A stretch of 29,439 nucleotides of DNA, taken from assembly GCA_002482685.1 (NCBI GenBank), contig DLGL01000037.1, positions 4,226 through 33,664 on the forward strand. Direction: 5' to 3'. The position numbers were made by a program, and so were the translations under genes. This DNA comes from Bacteriovoracaceae bacterium UBA7695. Lineage in GTDB: Bacteria; Bdellovibrionota; Bacteriovoracia; Bacteriovoracales; Bacteriovoracaceae. Positions 15,187 to 23,026 of this stretch are shown here, one piece after another. How positions within the stretch are numbered: position 1 is the first letter of the stretch; every line of letters starts with the position of its first letter. The notes below the pieces were generated by a model. The model was not told the origin of the DNA. It did not search any database and saw only the letters and a list, made by a program, of their open reading frames with translations.

Positions 15187-15579
15187 ATGAATATTGGTGA
15201 AGTTGCTAAACAAAGTGATGTAAATAGCAAGATGATACGAAGATATGAAGAGCTTGGTATCATATCCAAGGCGGGAAGAAGCCTAGCAGGATATAGGCAA
15301 TATTCTGAAAATGATGTTCACGTTTTAAGATTTGTAAAACGCGCCAGAGAACTTGGGTTCAGCATGAAGGATATAAAACAACTTATAAGCCTTTGGAGAA
15401 ATAAAAGTCGGCCTAGCTCCCAAGTAAAAAATATCGCTATGAAGCACATTATGGAACTTGAGAAGAAAATGGCCGAGATTCAGTCCATGCTAGGAACCCT
15501 AAAAAATCTTGCTGAGCACTGTCATGGAGATCAAAGACCTGATTGTCCAATTTTAGATGGATTAGATTGTCACAAATAG
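15187..15579 (+). CDS. cueR: CueR, MerR-family Cu(I)-responsive activator
   Basis: 130 residues. The N-terminal winged helix-turn-helix is MNIGEVAKQSDVNSKMIRRY, followed by GYRQYSENDVHVL and a dimerisation helix. The metal-binding loop CHGDQRPDC places cysteines at 112 and 120, the same numbers as in E. coli CueR, and Ser77 is present as in Cu(I)/Ag(I)-type members. A C-terminal CHK may add a ligand. It binds the two 19-bp-spacer promoters between copZ and copA. Because it lies downstream of copA it should increase its own expression on copper exposure. AGGAG precedes the ATG. Confidence 0.95.
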   Translation: MNIGEVAKQSDVNSKMIRRYEELGIISKAGRSLAGYRQYSENDVHVLRFVKRARELGFSMKDIKQLISLWRNKSRPSSQVKNIAMKHIMELEKKMAEIQSMLGTLKNLAEHCHGDQRPDCPILDGLDCHK

Positions 15580-15620
15580 GCTTAGTAAAACGTAATACAG
15601 ATAAAAATATAAAGGGAATC

Positions 15621-17876
15621 ATGAATTACATTTTTTTACTGGGTCTTTTTGCAACATTCTTTTCTTTTAACCTTGGTGCAAAAGTTGTTCGTTATGAACT
15701 AACAGCAACGAAAGGGCAAATTAATCTATCTGGTAAAAAGACCGTCGATTTCGCGCTAATGCTAAATGGCTCAGTCCCTTCCCCTACTCTTGAATTTACT
15801 GAAGGTGATGATGCAGAGATTGTTGTAAAAAATGAGATCCCTGACGATGAATTGTCTGTCCATTGGCACGGAATCCTACTTGATCCCTATATGGATGGCG
15901 TTCCTTATGTAAATACGCCTCCTATATTTCCTGGGCAGCAGTACACATTCAAATTCAAAATTCGTCAGCATGGTACCTATTGGTATCACTCACATACAAA
16001 CGTGCAGGAACAAAAAGGTATCTATGGCGCGATTGTCATTCATCCAAAAGAAAAAAAGATTAAATACGATAAAGACTTAGTTGTAGTGCTTAGTGATTGG
16101 TCAGATGAAAACGCTTCTCAAATTTTAAAGAACCTTCGTAAAGATGGAGACTATTACTTATATAAAAAAGGGACTATGCGATCCTGGCTTGATGCTCTCA
16201 AAGTAGGAAAGCTAAAAAACTTTCTTTATAACGAATGGACAAGAATGGGTGGAATGGATTACTCCGATGTTGGATATGATGCGTTTTTAATCAATGGCAA
16301 ACAAAGTTCTCAAGGGATCATGGCACACCCGGGGGACAAAGTTAGAATCAGAGTCATAAATGCAGCAGCATCATCATATTTCTATGTTTCACTTGCCAAC
16401 ACTCCAATGAAAATTATTTCCATGGATGGTGTCGATTTAGAGCCTACTCTCGCAAATGACTTTATCATTGGAATGGCAGAGACTTACGACATTATTTTCG
16501 AAGTACCCGAACATAAAAACTATGAGCTCAAGGCAACTGCACAGGACGGTACAGGTGAAGCTTCTATTTGGATTGGTATGGGAGATAAAGTCCATGCACC
16601 TAAGAGACCTTTCCCTGACATGTATGAAGTTATGGACCACGGATCAATGGATCATAGCAAAATGGGCCATGAGAGTATGGATCACAGTAAGATGAACCAA
16701 GAGACAATGGATCATAGTAAAATGAAACCTGAGACCATGGATCATAGTAAAATGAACCATGAGACTATGGATCATAGTAAGATGAATCATGAGACTATGG
16801 ATCACAGTAAGATGAAACCTGAGGCTATGGATCACAGTAAGATGAATCATGAGACTATGGATCATAGTAAGATGAATCATGAGACTATGGATCATAGTAC
16901 AATGAACACAACTAATGAAATGAGTGAGATCATCTCATCATTCAGTGTTGACGTGGCAAAAGCATCGAATCCAACAAGTTTTCCAAAAAACATTCCCCGT
17001 CATGATGTGAAACTTGTTCTTGATGGAGATATGGAAAGATACATTTGGTTCATAAATGGGAAAGCCATTCACCAAGATAGAACAATTACGATACGAGAGA
17101 ATGAGATTGTTCGTTTTACGTTCGAAAATAAAACCATGATGCATCATCCGATGCATCTACATGGTCACTTTTTCAGAGTATTAAATAAGCATGGTGAATA
17201 CTCACCAATGAAACATACTGTAGATGTAGCTCCTCACATGTCGAAGACAATTGAATTCTATTCGAACGAACCTGGGGAATGGATGCTTCATTGTCACAAT
17301 CTTTACCATCTCAAAACAGGCATGGCACGAGTGATAAAATACTCGTCATTCACTCCAAATAAAGAGATACAGAAACTTCAGAAAGATGATCCTCACCTAC
17401 ATGATCACGTTTATTACCAAGGTATGGTTGAAGCTGCCACCAACCATGCACAAGCAGAATTCTACCTGAAAAAGACCTGGGACGAGATTGAGTTAAGAGC
17501 TGAAACAAGAGAAGATTTTAATTGGGAAGGTGAAGGCGACTTGTTTTATAAGCGATGGATTAATAAATGGACACACTTAATCGCTGGTGGAACTTTGGTC
17601 GACCGTGAAGGTGCGGGAGTCGTTGGTGTTGGGTATCTCCTTCCTTTTCTTCTTGAATCTCACACGATTATTGATCACAAGGGAAGATTGAGGTTAAACC
17701 TAGAAAAGCGTTTTCAATGGTCAAAATACATCTACACAGACGCTGAGTTTACTTTCAGACAGAAGCAGGATTCAGAATTTGAAATTTCACTTATGTATCA
17801 AAAGCAATGGGCTTGGTCGGCAGGATTAATGTTTACAGAACATAGTGCGGGAGCCGGTCTCCAATATCAATTTTAG
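15621..17876 (+). CDS. Multicopper oxidase with Met/His repeat and C-terminal outer-membrane-type barrel
   Basis: 751 residues from ATG 15621 (AAAGGG upstream; the frame is open further upstream, to 15543, but inside cueR). A signal peptide (MNYIFLLGLFATFFSFNLGA) leads into cupredoxin domains with copper ligands HWHG (81-84), YWYHSH (120-125), HPMHLHGH (509-516) and HCHNLYH (557-563). This is a complete set for the type 1 and trinuclear centres of a CopA/PcoA-type periplasmic oxidase. A ten-residue MDHSKMNHET repeat (343-432) is inserted before the last domain and probably binds copper. After about residue 590 comes an extra 160-residue region with WEGEGDLFYKRW, beta-strand alternation and a terminal GLQYQF, resembling the CopB/PcoB outer-membrane barrel. 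This would give a fused, outer-membrane-anchored oxidase. Last gene of the cueR operon, 41 nt after cueR. Confidence 0.88.
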   Translation: MNYIFLLGLFATFFSFNLGAKVVRYELTATKGQINLSGKKTVDFALMLNGSVPSPTLEFTEGDDAEIVVKNEIPDDELSVHWHGILLDPYMDGVPYVNTPPIFPGQQYTFKFKIRQHGTYWYHSHTNVQEQKGIYGAIVIHPKEKKIKYDKDLVVVLSDWSDENASQILKNLRKDGDYYLYKKGTMRSWLDALKVGKLKNFLYNEWTRMGGMDYSDVGYDAFLINGKQSSQGIMAHPGDKVRIRVINAAASSYFYVSLANTPMKIISMDGVDLEPTLANDFIIGMAETYDIIFEVPEHKNYELKATAQDGTGEASIWIGMGDKVHAPKRPFPDMYEVMDHGSMDHSKMGHESMDHSKMNQETMDHSKMKPETMDHSKMNHETMDHSKMNHETMDHSKMKPEAMDHSKMNHETMDHSKMNHETMDHSTMNTTNEMSEIISSFSVDVAKASNPTSFPKNIPRHDVKLVLDGDMERYIWFINGKAIHQDRTITIRENEIVRFTFENKTMMHHPMHLHGHFFRVLNKHGEYSPMKHTVDVAPHMSKTIEFYSNEPGEWMLHCHNLYHLKTGMARVIKYSSFTPNKEIQKLQKDDPHLHDHVYYQGMVEAATNHAQAEFYLKKTWDEIELRAETREDFNWEGEGDLFYKRWINKWTHLIAGGTLVDREGAGVVGVGYLLPFLLESHTIIDHKGRLRLNLEKRFQWSKYIYTDAEFTFRQKQDSEFEISLMYQKQWAWSAGLMFTEHSAGAGLQYQF
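16647..16916 (+). repeat. 30-bp in-frame tandem repeat coding Met/His units
   Basis: Eight full and one partial 30-bp units, each coding MDHSKM followed by NHET, KPET, KPEA, NQET or GHES. Units are nearly identical in DNA (ATGGATCATAGTAAGATGAA), so the array could change length by slippage. It lies within the multicopper oxidase gene. Confidence 0.9.
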
Positions 17877-17904
17877 AAACATTCTACCTAAAAGAATTGT
17901 TAGA

Positions 17905-17936
17905 CTCCAGAATACGTGATTATTCTGGAGCCTTTT
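17905..17936 (+). terminator. Terminator of copA-cueR-oxidase operon
   Basis: Perfect 10-bp hairpin CTCCAGAATA-cgtgat-TATTCTGGAG followed by CCTTTT, 28 nt after the oxidase stop codon. It lies between converging genes and may also act on the minus strand. Confidence 0.85.
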
Positions 17937-17940
17937 AAAC

Positions 17941-18096
17941 CTATTTTAAAGTCATCGCTTTTGGCCATTTAGAAGCTTGAGATTCTTTAATCAATATTAA
18001 TTGATACTTTCTAACATTTTTGAGAACTAAGGGAAGATTTCCGCTTGCGACAGCTAGAAATGCTAATGTCACTGAAACCTTAATTAAACTATCCAT
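17941..18096 (-). CDS. Conserved small membrane protein, copy 2 (51 aa)
   Basis: 51 codons from ATG 18096, two nt after the stop of the HTH gene. Same layout as the copy at 4399-4560: hydrophobic N-terminal helix (LIKVSVTLAFLAVASG), then LPLVLKNVRKYQ and a basic tail SKWPKAM. Retention of the frame with mostly conservative differences from copy 1 supports a real protein. Function unknown. Confidence 0.75.
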   Translation of the reverse strand: MDSLIKVSVTLAFLAVASGNLPLVLKNVRKYQLILIKESQASKWPKAMTLK

Positions 18097-18098
18097 TT

Positions 18099-18386
18099 TT
18101 ATTCCTTGTTTGTTATTGGTGTAATTGTGATCTTCACTCCGCCTGAAATAATGTTCTCGTAAATTGGCTCATTACACCTGTATGGGTCAGATTCACCAAA
18201 AATCATCTCATGCAAGCCAATTTCCAGGACCGTACAAACCCTTTTCAAATCTTTTATGTTTTTAACTGCCCTTCCGGTTGTCCAGCCATGAAGCGTAGGT
18301 TGTTTGACATTACTAAGCTTAGCCAGCTTGCTTATGGTTAGGCCTTTCTCTCTACAAAGTTCGAGAATGTTCTTTCCTAGCTCCAT
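18099..18386 (-). CDS. XRE-family HTH regulator, copy 2
   Basis: 95 residues, about 70% identical to the protein at 4564-4851. The helix-turn-helix region LSKLAKLSNVKQPTLHGWTT is nearly unchanged, while the C-terminal 30 residues differ most. GGGAGG precedes the ATG. Conservation of the DNA-reading helix suggests that both copies recognise the same operator. It is followed by the small membrane-protein gene, and its upstream side faces the tRNA-Gly fragment at 18741. Confidence 0.85.
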   Translation of the reverse strand: MELGKNILELCREKGLTISKLAKLSNVKQPTLHGWTTGRAVKNIKDLKRVCTVLEIGLHEMIFGESDPYRCNEPIYENIISGGVKITITPITNKE

Positions 18387-18595
18387 AAGAACCTCCCTTT
18401 AAGAACTCCATGCTTGGGGTTAAAGGCGAAAGAGATGACTAGAGCGTTCCCTACTAACCAAAAATCTGAGTTGGTACAATTAAAAATTTGATGTTCTAAA
18501 ACAGGTCGATAGAAGGGCTTAAAATGATGTTCCATGTTCTTCCTTTTGGGTAAAGGACTGGCTAGCAAGCCGAAAGAATAAAAAACACCTCCAAA

Positions 18596-18661
18596 ATGTC
18601 ACACAAATGTCACACTCGATTCCGAAACATCCCGAAACTCTCCGAAGTTTAACGAACTAAT
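18596..18661 (+). repeat. TGTCACAC pair and 10-bp CCGAA repeats (copy 2)
   Basis: ATGTCACAC at 18596 and 18607 (11 bp apart), then decamers from 18622: CCGAAACATC, CCGAAACTCT, CCGAAGTTTA, ACGAACTAAT. Same unit number and register as copy 1. Confidence 0.7.
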
Positions 18662-18740
18662 AGAACTTGTAAGCCTCTGAAATCAAGGACTTTTCTTAGT
18701 AGATTCAGGACTTTAAGTCACTGCTAATTTTAGTCTTTAA

Positions 18741-18789
18741 CTGCTTGCCATGCAGAAGGTCGTCAGTTCGAATCTGATCAGCCGCTCCA
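18741..18789 (+). other. tRNA-Gly(GCC) 3'-end fragment / attachment core, copy 2
   Basis: Identical to the 49-nt fragment at 5180-5228, including the anticodon loop, T-arm, acceptor strand and CCA. Identity extends left by TTTAA and right through the terminator. The 5' half of the tRNA is absent. Confidence 0.85.
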
Positions 18790-18817
18790 AAATTTTACCA
18801 AACATTTTGTTAGTTAA

Positions 18818-18841
18818 GGGCTCCGTAAGGAGCCCTTTTTA
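18818..18841 (+). terminator. Terminator after tRNA fragment, copy 2
   Basis: GGGCTCC-gtaa-GGAGCCC followed by TTTTT; same as copy 1 with one loop change. Confidence 0.85.
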
Positions 18842-18858
18842 TTTGTTGAGCTGTCGAT

Positions 18859-18880
18859 ATGCCGAAAGTATGCCAAGAAG
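18859..18880 (+). repeat. ATGCC direct repeat at left end of element C
   Basis: ATGCCGAAAGT followed directly by ATGCCAAGAAG, an 11-bp period. It occupies the same position relative to the tRNA fragment as the TGTCACA pair does at 5297, but with a different sequence. Possible arm-type site of a different recombinase. Confidence 0.4.
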
Positions 18881-18925
18881 ATTTAATAACTGGCAACATG
18901 ACTTTTTAATTTTAATTATTCTCTA

Positions 18926-19378
18926 CTATAAAGCACAAGCTTCATTCTTGGACGTGAGCATATATGAACTGCCACTAAAATTTTCATTCATCTGATCTTG
19001 GGCTTTTAATCTAACTTTTGTATTTAATATCAATTTTTTCAGCTTATCCTTTTCTTGAATGCTCTTCTCAATAGAGATTCCTTGAGACTTTAGCGTTTCA
19101 ACAAAACATTCACTCGCTTTCAGGAGAGACTTTATTGACTTTATCGATTCCGTTTTATTGTCTACTGTTTTGAAGGCATTTTGATAAGCTTGAGCATACC
19201 TTCTAGCTACTAACTTAAGGTCAGTCTGACTGCCATATTCCTTTTCTATCCAAGCTTGAAGGTCATCTCTCACACCGTCTAGATTATAGTCATTTCCTAA
19301 AAGGGTCGGGTTCGAATTTTTAAAGGTTACTTTCGAGTCCATAGCCATCAAACTGCTACACAAGATAATAGATATCAA
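18926..19378 (-). CDS. Small exported protein with DxDxDG-type motif
   Basis: About 150 residues. After a hydrophobic leader (LISIILCSSLMA) comes a motif DYNLDGVRDDLQAWIEKEYG and a helical region ending ENFSGSSYMLTSKNEACAL. The whole is clearly homologous to the C-terminal 125 residues of the protein at 21558-22565 (DSDNDGIRDDVQSWIE...). The Dx[DN]xDG element is a calcium-loop type motif. The start is doubtful: TTG at 19378 cuts into the signal peptide, while an ATT at 19396 preceded by AAAAGGG would give MKIHFFLISIIL, as though an ATG start had mutated. Function unknown; part of the secreted-protein cargo of element C. Confidence 0.6.
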   Translation of the reverse strand: MISIILCSSLMAMDSKVTFKNSNPTLLGNDYNLDGVRDDLQAWIEKEYGSQTDLKLVARRYAQAYQNAFKTVDNKTESIKSIKSLLKASECFVETLKSQGISIEKSIQEKDKLKKLILNTKVRLKAQDQMNENFSGSSYMLTSKNEACAL

Positions 19379-19478
19379 AAAAAAATGAATTTTAATAAAA
19401 CCCTTTTAAGAGCTCTGATCCTCTGATTGAATCAAGTCTATTTTCTTATAAATTTTTGAGTCGATTGAACTATTCGCC

Positions 19479-19515
19479 TTAAGCTATTTGATAACCATTA
19501 TATCAAATAGCTTAA
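19479..19515. repeat. 15-bp inverted repeat
   Basis: Perfect arms TTAAGCTATTTGATA and TATCAAATAGCTTAA with a 7-nt loop, in the 276-nt gap between two minus-strand genes. No T-run follows on either strand, so this may be a transcript-stabilising hairpin or operator rather than a classic terminator. Confidence 0.5.
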
Positions 19516-19616
19516 AAGTAATCAAATTCATAATAATCTTAAGATCTTAATGAGGTGCTTGCGAAGAAGAATGTGGAACGCCAAAAACAAAACTAATAAT
19601 ACGATATTGAATTGAA

Positions 19617-19648
19617 ACTTCCCTCAACTTTATTGAGTTGAGGGAAGT
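19617..19648 (-). terminator. Hairpin after hydrolase/beta-solenoid gene
   Basis: Perfect 13-bp hairpin ACTTCCCTCAACT-6 nt-AGTTGAGGGAAGT starting 7 nt beyond the stop at 19655, followed on the minus strand by T-rich sequence (TTCAATTC). Likely terminator. Confidence 0.65.
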
Positions 19649-19654
19649 CACAAA

Positions 19655-21541
19655 TTATTTCATATAAATGTATGTTCCAGATATAGGCGTATTCACTGTC
19701 TCGTAATCTAAGAATATAGCATAACCCTCAATGGCAGCATTCACAGTACTACGTGAGATACTAAGCTGAATTGAAGGATCATTTGGTGGCACAGGATTAG
19801 GGCCATAGTCTCTAACAGTTATCGTGCTATGAATATTACTTTGATAGATATTGAGATTATTGTTTGGATTGACCGCAAGGTTTACAAGCTCCGCACCGTC
19901 TAAAACTGACCCGCCATGGACATTGATATTTTTGCCAACCGACGTTGAATTTAGCATTGAGCTTTGGTCAATTCCAATTGAGCCAGTAATTTGGGAATTT
20001 TTCACAGTTGATTTACGGTTAATAGTAATACCACCACCATTTATGGTTGATCCCTCAACTATTGCAGTGTCATACAATGAAATAGATTGGGTACCGGATT
20101 GGGTAATTGAACTATTAATAACTTTGCTTCTAACCTCCAAATAGACGGTTCCTTGAATATTTGACGTACCACAGACTTCACTGTTGCTTGATATATATAC
20201 AGTACTTGAAACCGTTGACCCGGAGGCAATAAAACCACCTACTGTGCCATCAGGATTGGTGTGTTTTCTTCCAGATACGGGCTGACCTGTCAAATTACAT
20301 CCAGTCGTTGCAGGCTGAAGAATAATTGAAAGTTGCTTTTCAGCGTCAGGACCAAAATCCGTACCGTTTTCATCTGTAAGAGTTAATTTCACATTATAGG
20401 TAGCTGCAGAAGGAAAAGTATGATCCGTTGTTTTAATAGTTAAATTTTGAACAGGTGTACTATCACCGAAATTCCATTTATGTATCATACCATCTGAATT
20501 AATCGACGAAGTGGCATCAAACAATGCTTTTAGGTTATTGGTCCCATCAATCTGATATGTGAAATTCGCTATAGGACAGTTGGATTCTAACAATTCAGCA
20601 GCATCGATTAGAGACTGTAAAGTAAACGCCTTCAAAGAATTTAAACTTGTAGCCTCCGTTGATGATTGGCCTCTACTATTTAAGTAAGTCTGATCGAAGT
20701 AGTGATTAATAGCAATATCAGTCCAATCTCTTGGATCTGGATAATGAAATTCAAGATCGAAATTGGCGGCGGGGGCACCAAAGAATACAGCATTTATCAC
20801 GTCTTTATCATTTAAAACATATTTTACTTTTGAGATGGGCGAATTGACTGGTGATGCAATCGAAAGATGAGATATAAATTTATTAAAACTGGAGTAAGGT
20901 TTTGAAGCTCCACCATAGCTTAGTAATTCTCCGTTGATAAAGTCCTGAATGGCCTTAGCTACAAATAAGTTACCCTGTGAATGTGATCCAACTAACAACT
21001 TCCTACCAGAAAGTAAAATTTGCGACATTTTACTTTTCAGATCAGCAGAAACGTAATTTAGTTGATCCCATTGAGTTAGTGCATTTTCTGCCTCATCTTT
21101 AGCGTCTGAAGCGGGTAATCCATTCACGTAGTCATAAAATGATTGTAGATCTTCATTTTGCCATTCAGGCAAAATGTTTTTGATATCTGTCACTGTCAAC
21201 GAAGGAAAGCTCGCGGCGAAATGAGTAGCTATAAATGACTTTTCTATTGAAATGTTGAACTGAAGAGAAAGTTTCTGGGCCGCACTTTCAAGTAAATCGT
21301 TCTTAAAACCATTTTTTCTATTATAACTTATATCATACTTAAGACTTTTTGAATCAATGCTGCCTGATGACACGTTATTTTTTAATAACATTACATCTGA
21401 CACCACTTGATCAACATCAGAATCAACTCCGTTAATCCAAAGAACAGTAGTTCCAATTTTAGAACAAGTCAATGCTTTTGAGTCAACAGAAGCAAAAGAA
21501 GAAAGCGAGATCAGAGAAATCAATAAAAATATATATTTCAT
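19655..21541 (-). CDS. Secreted hydrolase-like / PKD / beta-solenoid protein
   Basis: 628 residues with a signal peptide (MKYIFLLISLISLSSFA). Residues about 30-310 resemble an alpha/beta-hydrolase: strand VLWINGVDSD, and a nucleophile elbow VGSHSQGN with Ser188 (the first Gly of GxSxG is Ser here, as in other AHSQGN-type lipase-like proteins). A PKD domain (about 325-410) follows with KWNFGDSTPVQ and HTFPSAATYNVKLTLTDENG. The C-terminal 200 residues repeat short strands with S/T/N/G turns (STVKNSQITGSIGIDQSS), a beta-helix pattern. It probably acts outside the cell or at the surface. It sits 16 nt downstream of the Ig/PKD gene, so they are likely an operon. Lipase or esterase activity is an inference from one motif. 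Confidence 0.75.
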   Translation of the reverse strand: MKYIFLLISLISLSSFASVDSKALTCSKIGTTVLWINGVDSDVDQVVSDVMLLKNNVSSGSIDSKSLKYDISYNRKNGFKNDLLESAAQKLSLQFNISIEKSFIATHFAASFPSLTVTDIKNILPEWQNEDLQSFYDYVNGLPASDAKDEAENALTQWDQLNYVSADLKSKMSQILLSGRKLLVGSHSQGNLFVAKAIQDFINGELLSYGGASKPYSSFNKFISHLSIASPVNSPISKVKYVLNDKDVINAVFFGAPAANFDLEFHYPDPRDWTDIAINHYFDQTYLNSRGQSSTEATSLNSLKAFTLQSLIDAAELLESNCPIANFTYQIDGTNNLKALFDATSSINSDGMIHKWNFGDSTPVQNLTIKTTDHTFPSAATYNVKLTLTDENGTDFGPDAEKQLSIILQPATTGCNLTGQPVSGRKHTNPDGTVGGFIASGSTVSSTVYISSNSEVCGTSNIQGTVYLEVRSKVINSSITQSGTQSISLYDTAIVEGSTINGGGITINRKSTVKNSQITGSIGIDQSSMLNSTSVGKNINVHGGSVLDGAELVNLAVNPNNNLNIYQSNIHSTITVRDYGPNPVPPNDPSIQLSISRSTVNAAIEGYAIFLDYETVNTPISGTYIYMK

Positions 21542-21557
21542 TATTTAATCCTATTTA

Positions 21558-22565
21558 TTAATTACAAGCTTCGGTTAGTGAAAGCACTTCAAATGAACTT
21601 CCATCAAAGTTCTCATTTATCTTTTTCTGTGCGTCTATCCTGTCTTTTGTATTTGTATGAAGTAGTTTAAGTTTATCTTTTTCTTTTATGCTCGCTTCAA
21701 TTGTCACCCCTTGAGCTTTAAGAGTTTCAATCAAACAGTTGGTAGCTTTTAATAAAGCCTTAGTCGCAATTATTGAGTTAGGTTTATTGTCTTTATTCGC
21801 AAAAGCACTTTGATAAGACTGTGCGAATTTCTTAGCGGCTAATTTTACATTTGGTTGCGAAGCGTAGGATGTTTCTATCCAAGACTGGACATCATCTCTA
21901 ATACCATCGTTGTCAGAATCAATACCGAGTACTGTTGCATTTTGATTTTGAGAAGGAGCGGAGACTGTTATAACTTTTGTATCTTCAGCCCAACTGCCTA
22001 AGTTATCAGTTACTCTTAGAGTTATAGTATAAGTCCCAACTTGAGAAAATAAATGGTAGTGAGCGGCATTAGTAGAACTTGTCGTACCATCTCCATAAGT
22101 CCAAAGATGAGAAACGATTGTTCCATCTGGATCGTAACTTCCGCTTGATAAAGCTACATTGTGGGGTGCTGGACCACTTAAAGGGGTTGCACCGATTACT
22201 GCATTTGGAGCACTGTTAGCAGGAGGGTTTGGCGTAGATGCTTGTTTTGTGAAAGAAATAGTTGCAGAAGCAGTTTCTGAGCCTTTTGTATAAACACATG
22301 TCACTGTATTTAGGCCTGTTGTAAGAGGCCATCCCCTGACCCAATTTGTTGAACTCTGTGTTCCGAAAGTAGCAGTCCTATTCCCAGTACAGACCACACT
22401 TCCTGTTCCAGATGGTGCCTCACTTACAGTACCATTTAAAGTTACAGAATTTTGGGTAGATGGGAATACAGTTCCAGATGCTGGTGACGTTATGCTAATA
22501 GTAAGAGCTTGAGAGTAACCACTAATTAGCACAGATAACAATGCAAGATACATTTTCATACACAC
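21558..22565 (-). CDS. Secreted Ig-like / PKD protein with DxDxDG C-terminal domain
   Basis: 335 residues from the 22565 ATG; an internal ATG two codons later (MKMYLALL) may be the true start. The signal peptide ends near GYSQA. Domains: an Ig-like fold (about 24-107, ITSPASGTVFPS ... TISFTK), a PKD domain (about 115-205; DPDGTIVSHLWTYGDGTTS and YTITLRVTDNLGSW), and a C-terminal domain (about 215-335) starting DSDNDGIRDDVQSWIE. The last is homologous to the complete protein at 18926-19378. It probably binds surfaces or polymers and works with the adjacent hydrolase-like protein. No catalytic motif seen. Confidence 0.8.
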   Translation of the reverse strand: MCMKMYLALLSVLISGYSQALTISITSPASGTVFPSTQNSVTLNGTVSEAPSGTGSVVCTGNRTATFGTQSSTNWVRGWPLTTGLNTVTCVYTKGSETASATISFTKQASTPNPPANSAPNAVIGATPLSGPAPHNVALSSGSYDPDGTIVSHLWTYGDGTTSSTNAAHYHLFSQVGTYTITLRVTDNLGSWAEDTKVITVSAPSQNQNATVLGIDSDNDGIRDDVQSWIETSYASQPNVKLAAKKFAQSYQSAFANKDNKPNSIIATKALLKATNCLIETLKAQGVTIEASIKEKDKLKLLHTNTKDRIDAQKKINENFDGSSFEVLSLTEACN

Positions 22566-22878
22566 TCCATGGACGATGAAATTTCAAATTAAAAAAAATC
22601 AATTCTCAATATTTTGGAATTTTATAATTAACGACAAATTCTTTTTTTACAAATCATTTAGAATATCTCTTAAAAAATGGGACTGGTCCTATGACAAGTG
22701 GTTATGTGTATTTAGCTAGTTGGAAATAATTTGTAACTTTTAAATTTTCCCAAGCTTAAGAAATGGATTTTTAAAATTTTAGAGACAAATGAGCTTTTTT
22801 GTTAAGTAGAAAAAAATTGTAATCACAATTTTTCGCAGAGATGCCCCGATCTTTTTTATTAAAAGTAAAACTTTTGAA

Positions 22879-22916
22879 TCTAAAGAATTCTTATTCGTGA
22901 GTCTAAAGAATTCTTA
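22879..22916. repeat. Direct repeat TCTAAAGAATTCTTA
   Basis: The 15-mer occurs at 22879 and 22902, 23 bp apart; each contains the palindrome AAGAATTCTT. It lies in the AT-rich 461-nt gap 22566-23026, where I find no gene. It may be an operator for the Ig/PKD operon, some 310 nt away. Confidence 0.45.
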
Positions 22917-23026
22917 ATCACCCTTCCACCATAGAGCATCCAAAATAAAGCTAATAGCTCGACCCCGAAGAATTATTTTATACTTTGTCATTGATAACAA
23001 GAATACTTTTCGCTCGTACAAAAGAT

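Larger units (their letters stand above)
17941..18841. repeat. Junction module copy 2
   Basis: Same order as copy 1: membrane-protein gene, HTH gene, non-coding DNA, TGTCACAC/CCGAA block, tRNA-Gly 3' fragment, terminator. The last 100 nt (tRNA fragment through terminator) are almost identical to copy 1. The 540 nt between the HTH gene and the next gene at 18926 hold only this material; a 52-codon minus-strand frame from 18535 overlaps the HTH start and matches the doubtful leader ORF of copy 1. Confidence 0.85.

Noticed and set aside
16644..16895. 83-codon minus-strand frame in the oxidase gene
   Set aside because: It is the mirror of the Met/His repeat and exists only because of the repeat composition.
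16647..16916. CRISPR-like array of 30-bp repeats
   Set aside because: Units are contiguous, in frame and code for MDHSKM-type residues; there are no unique spacers.
18750..18995. 81-codon plus-strand frame across the tRNA fragment
   Set aside because: It runs through the tRNA fragment and terminator, which are RNA-type sequences, and has no family resemblance.
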